Shown here: positions 5,216 through 7,604 of the stretch, piece by piece
How positions within the stretch are numbered: position 1 is the stretch's first letter
Layout: every line of letters starts with the position of its first letter
Assembly: GCA_016649775.1 (NCBI GenBank)
Contig: JAENWY010000106.1
Span: forward strand, 1-7,604
Direction: 5' to 3'
From: Spirochaetaceae bacterium
GTDB lineage: Bacteria; Spirochaetota; Spirochaetia; Sphaerochaetales; Sphaerochaetaceae
DNA: 7,604 bases
Notes under the pieces: model-generated
Seen by the model: only the letters and a program-made list of their open reading frames with translations
What the model was told of the DNA's origin: nothing
Database searches by the model: none
Translations under genes and position numbers: made by a program

Positions 5216-7191
5216 TGTTTGTTAAAGTATTACTAGCTTTGCCTTTTTCAAAAGAGTTAACTTATTCTGTTCCTGAAGATACTAAAGGTGAAGCAATGAT
5301 TGGAAAAAGAGTTGAAGTTCCATTTCGCTCTGCTAAGAAAAAAACTGCATACATTATCGAAACTGTTGAATCTTTAGATGTTAAATATACTATTAAGCCA
5401 ATTAATCGAATTATAGATAAAGAGCCAATATATTCACAGACTGAAATAGATCTTGCCTATTGGATGTCTTCATTTTATTTATGTTCTCCAGGAGAGGCTT
5501 TGGCTCTACAAATACCTGGTGGTAGAGTAGATAAAAGTATATCAGTTTCTATTGCAGAAACTGATATATCAACATTACCTGTTGAAGAATTAAGCTCTTA
5601 TCAAATACAAGCAATTGATGAAATAAACTCAAAACAAGATAAATTATATTATTTATATGGTGTAACAGGTTCTGGTAAAAGTGAAGTCTATTTTAGATGT
5701 GCTGAAGAAGTTATTAAAAGTGGTAAACAGGTAATTTATCTTGTTCCTGAAATAACATTAACTCATCAATTAATACAACAAGTAGGCAATAGATTTAAAG
5801 ACTCTGTTGCAATTTTACATTCCGGCATGAGTGCTAGCCAAAGGTTAGCTCAATGGCGAAAGATTAAAAATAGTGAAGTCTCTCTTGCTATCGGTGTTCG
5901 TTCTGCCATATTTGCTCCTTTTGACAATTTGGGATTAATAATAATTGATGAAGAACATGAAAATTCTTATAAAAGTGGACAAACTCCACGCTATCATGCG
6001 CGTCAGATTGCTCAAAAAAGATGTTCTACTACTGGTGCTACTCTTGTAATGGGCTCTGCAACTCCATCACTTGAAGCTTGGAAGTTGATGAGTGAAGGAA
6101 ATATTAAGCGTCTTAATCTACCATATAGAGTGGGTAAGGGTGAAATTCCTAATATGAGAATAGTAGATATGTTAGGACAAAAAAATCTTATATCTAATGA
6201 ACTCCAAGATGCTATTAATGAAACTCTTAGAAAGAAGAAACAAGTTATTCTGTTTTTAAATAGAAGAGGGTTTTCTTACTTTTTTCATTGTAAAAGTTGT
6301 GGCTATGAGATGGCTTGTCCTCATTGCACAGTAGCTCTTACTTATCATAAAACAGATAATAGTATGGTTTGCCATTACTGTGGATATAAAACGCAACCTA
6401 TTAGAATGTGCCCGGATTGTCATTCTCTTGATGTTGGCTATAGTGGGTTTGGAACAGAAATGGTTGAGCAAGAGATTAAAAATTTATTTCCTTTTGCCAC
6501 TATTGATAGATTAGATGGTGATGTTGCAAAAGTTAAGAAAAATGTTTTTGCAGTTCTTGATAGATTTAAATCTGGAGAAACTAATATTCTCTTAGGTACG
6601 CAGATGGTAGCAAAGGGTTTTAACTTTCCAAATGTTGAACTTGTTGGAATTGTTTTAGCCGATTCTGGTATCAATATTCCAGATTTTAGATCTCAGGAAA
6701 GAACTTTTGGTTTAATTACTCAGGTTGCAGGAAGGGCTGGACGTTTCTCTGAACATGGACGAGTATTTATTCAGACTTTTAAGCCAAGAAATGATGCAAT
6801 CCAATATGCTATTCATTCTGATAGTGAAGGGTTTTATCAAAATGAACTACAGGTAAGAGAAGAAACTGGATTTCCTCCTTACTCTAGGCATTTGAATTTA
6901 GTTGTTAGAGGAAGAGATTTAAATAAAGTTATAATATCTGCAACAGAAATTGTTGATATTTTAGAGCAACTTTGTGAAAAACTCGGTGACTCTTATAATG
7001 ATATTCCAGATATCATGGGCCCTAGTGAATGTGCTATAGCTAAGATAAATAATAATTTCAGATATTATATATTAATAGAATCAAAAGATATTAGAACTTC
7101 TCAATGGTTGGTAAAAAGTATGTTAGAAAATTATAAATTGCATTCAACTTTATATTTAGAAATTGATGTTGACCCATTAAGTATGTTATAG
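5215..7191 (+). CDS. priA: Primosomal replication restart helicase PriA
   Basis: PriA recognises stalled or collapsed replication forks, unwinds DNA in the 3' to 5' direction and reloads the replicative helicase. The 658 residues cover the whole architecture: an N-terminal 3'-end and DNA-binding region (about 1-100), Walker A GVTGSGKS at 149-156, the Walker B box DEEH at 245-248, and the GRAGR helicase motif at 506-510. The zinc-binding insert carries all eight cysteines in four CxxC pairs (C359/C362, C368/C371, C386/C389, C399/C402). The protein ends in DVDPLSML, typical of the family C-terminus. AGGAG at 5204-5208 precedes ATG 5215, whose A is the last base of the glycosylase stop codon (TAATG), so the two are probably translationally coupled. 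This is the last gene of the cluster; no clear terminator follows on this strand. A perfect 13-bp hairpin occurs in the linker-coding part. Confidence 0.98.
   Translation: MFVKVLLALPFSKELTYSVPEDTKGEAMIGKRVEVPFRSAKKKTAYIIETVESLDVKYTIKPINRIIDKEPIYSQTEIDLAYWMSSFYLCSPGEALALQIPGGRVDKSISVSIAETDISTLPVEELSSYQIQAIDEINSKQDKLYYLYGVTGSGKSEVYFRCAEEVIKSGKQVIYLVPEITLTHQLIQQVGNRFKDSVAILHSGMSASQRLAQWRKIKNSEVSLAIGVRSAIFAPFDNLGLIIIDEEHENSYKSGQTPRYHARQIAQKRCSTTGATLVMGSATPSLEAWKLMSEGNIKRLNLPYRVGKGEIPNMRIVDMLGQKNLISNELQDAINETLRKKKQVILFLNRRGFSYFFHCKSCGYEMACPHCTVALTYHKTDNSMVCHYCGYKTQPIRMCPDCHSLDVGYSGFGTEMVEQEIKNLFPFATIDRLDGDVAKVKKNVFAVLDRFKSGETNILLGTQMVAKGFNFPNVELVGIVLADSGINIPDFRSQERTFGLITQVAGRAGRFSEHGRVFIQTFKPRNDAIQYAIHSDSEGFYQNELQVREETGFPPYSRHLNLVVRGRDLNKVIISATEIVDILEQLCEKLGDSYNDIPDIMGPSECAIAKINNNFRYYILIESKDIRTSQWLVKSMLENYKLHSTLYLEIDVDPLSML
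5538..5568 (+). repeat. Perfect 13-bp hairpin inside priA
   Basis: TATATCAGTTTCT (5538-5550) and AGAAACTGATATA (5556-5568) are perfect inverted copies around a 5-base loop, and a G-T pair can extend the stem by one. It codes for about residues 108-118, in the linker between the DNA-binding region and the helicase core. No T-run follows, so termination is unlikely. The perfection and short loop are unusual for coding DNA. Confidence 0.7.
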
Positions 7192-7262
7192 AAATTATTT
7201 TTAATCATATTTGTGAGTATTTATTAGCTATATTTTAAAAATTGTTTAAAAGGAAAAAGTTA

Positions 7263-7391
7263 ATGAAAATAACAAATAGTTTAACAAAAAAGGAAATTAA
7301 TGATATTAAAACTTTAAATAAATTATGTAAAATAGAGAGAATACCAAACTTTGATTCTAGTATTTATTATAGACTAGCACAATATTTTTAA
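7263..7391 (+). CDS. Small hypothetical protein or gene remnant
   Basis: A 42-codon frame beginning MKITNSLTKKEI and ending YYRLAQYF. AAAGGA at 7249-7254 lies 8 bases before the ATG, as good a ribosome site as those of the real genes here. It starts 71 bases after priA. The composition is lysine and isoleucine rich with a predicted helix at about residues 8-24, and no signal peptide or membrane segment. I do not recognise it. The stop follows a run of five T bases; one extra T would continue into a further 20 residues (LTDSGIPLHCLLE and on) before another stop, which hints at a frameshifted, decaying gene. The beginning vaguely resembles the N-terminus of GNAT acetyltransferases, but this is too weak to use as a name. 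It could also be a true small protein or chance. Confidence 0.4.
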   Translation: MKITNSLTKKEINDIKTLNKLCKIERIPNFDSSIYYRLAQYF

Positions 7392-7438
7392 CAGATTCAG
7401 GGATTCCATTGCACTGTCTTTTAGAAATTATAAACATT

Positions 7439-7467
7439 TTGCTTTATTGATAATTATCACTTATAAT
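7439..7467 (+). promoter_or_regulatory. Promoter-like element with palindromic spacer
   Basis: TTGCTT (7439-7444), a 17-base spacer and TATAAT (7462-7467) repeat exactly the hexamers and spacing seen before glpK. Within the spacer is a perfect 12-bp palindrome, TGATAATTATCA (7448-7459), similar in look to Fur-family operators (GATAAT units). Its transcript would start near 7474 and at once enter the hairpin at 7486-7521. No clear gene with a ribosome site follows within the window, so its target is unknown. Confidence 0.4.
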
Positions 7468-7479
7468 AAGAAAAAGGAT

Positions 7480-7521
7480 AAAAAAAAGGAAGAACTTCCC
7501 GTCAAAAAGAGTTTCTTCCTT
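7480..7521 (-). terminator. Intrinsic terminator for a minus-strand gene
   Basis: Read on the minus strand, an 11-bp stem with one bulged base (arms 7510-7521 and 7486-7496, with a 13-base loop between) is followed directly by a run of eight T bases (complement of A at 7480-7487). This is a textbook Rho-independent terminator. On the plus strand the hairpin is followed by ACATAAAAA, not T, so it does not fit termination of the priA operon. Confidence 0.75.
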
Positions 7522-7552
7522 ACATAAAAATGTATATGTATAATACCTCTTT

Positions 7553-7604
7553 CTATATTAAAATACAAGTAAAAAACTCTTCCACTGAATATGAATTTGT
7601 GGAA
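7553..7604 (-). CDS. Possible 3' end of a convergent gene, cut by the window edge
   Basis: The terminator at 7480-7521 implies a minus-strand gene arriving from the right. One minus frame reads SYSVEEFFTCILI to a TAG at 7555-7553, about 30 bases before the terminator stem; a second frame ends at TAA 7560-7558 and cannot be excluded. Only about 16 codons are visible, so no product can be named. Confidence 0.3.
   Translation of the reverse strand, partial: STNSYSVEEFFTCILI

Larger units (their letters stand above)
7192..7604. other. Gene-poor tail after priA
   Basis: These 413 bases mark the end of the conserved cluster. They hold the small 42-codon frame, a promoter-like element with a palindrome, and the minus-strand terminator, each described separately. 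I see no tRNA, rRNA, CRISPR repeat, insertion-sequence end or convincing plus-strand terminator here. The stretch 7392-7438 shows only broken frames, and 7192-7248 is AT-rich with no clear promoter. Confidence 0.7.

Noticed and set aside
6256..6674. Two overlapping minus-strand frames inside priA
   Set aside because: They lie opposite the zinc-binding and helicase motifs of priA, so the sense reading explains the sequence.
7192..7250. Plus-strand terminator after priA
   Set aside because: The only pairing seen (TTTTAAA with TTTAAAA near 7233-7252) has no G or C and no T-run after it.
7530..7604. Plus-strand ATG frame open to the window edge (MYMYNTSFYIKIQ...)
   Set aside because: It has no ribosome site, begins just after a minus-strand terminator, and is only 25 codons. 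A minus-strand gene end explains the region better, although the promoter-like element upstream keeps it from being fully excluded.
1..7604. tRNA or rRNA genes, CRISPR arrays, insertion sequences, toxin-antitoxin or defence genes
   Set aside because: No cloverleaf-like segments, regular spaced repeats, transposase motifs or defence domains were seen in any frame.

Overview
This AT-rich window holds one long plus-strand gene cluster followed by a short gene-poor tail. The order is glpK, cdaA, a ybbR-like gene, acpS, truA, a family 4-type uracil-DNA glycosylase gene and priA. The run cdaA-ybbR-acpS-truA-(DNA glycosylase or hypothetical)-priA is, from memory, close to the Borrelia burgdorferi order around BB_0008 to BB_0014. 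I therefore infer a spirochaete with low GC, using the standard bacterial code (TAA, TAG and TGA all end genes here). The genus cannot be named from the sequence alone. Firmicutes place glmM after cdaA-cdaR; here acpS takes that position, which also argues against a Firmicute.

Layout: bases 1-124 are a regulatory region with a good sigma-70-type promoter (TTGCTT, 17 bp, TATAAT) and inverted repeats that overlap its -35 box. glpK (146-1654) follows, then a 31-base gap. cdaA through priA (1686-7191) are packed with overlaps of 14, 8 and 8 bases, a 17-base gap, and a 1-base TAATG overlap. Nearly every gene has its own Shine-Dalgarno site. This looks like one transcription unit with translational coupling, possibly boosted by a weak promoter at the end of glpK.

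The cluster joins glycerol phosphorylation, cyclic di-AMP synthesis and a small membrane partner, acyl-carrier-protein activation, tRNA pseudouridylation, uracil repair and replication restart. These jobs share no single pathway; the cluster looks like a conserved housekeeping operon, with glpK as its most likely lineage-specific member.

The tail (7192-7604) has one well-started 42-codon ORF that may be a decayed gene. It also has a promoter-like element with a perfect 12-bp palindrome in its spacer, and a strong minus-strand intrinsic terminator implying a convergent gene that enters from the right.

No clearly new system is present. The most interesting details are a sliding-clamp-like motif (QNSLF) in the disordered tail of the glycosylase, two strong hairpins inside the truA and priA coding regions, and the palindromic promoter in the tail.
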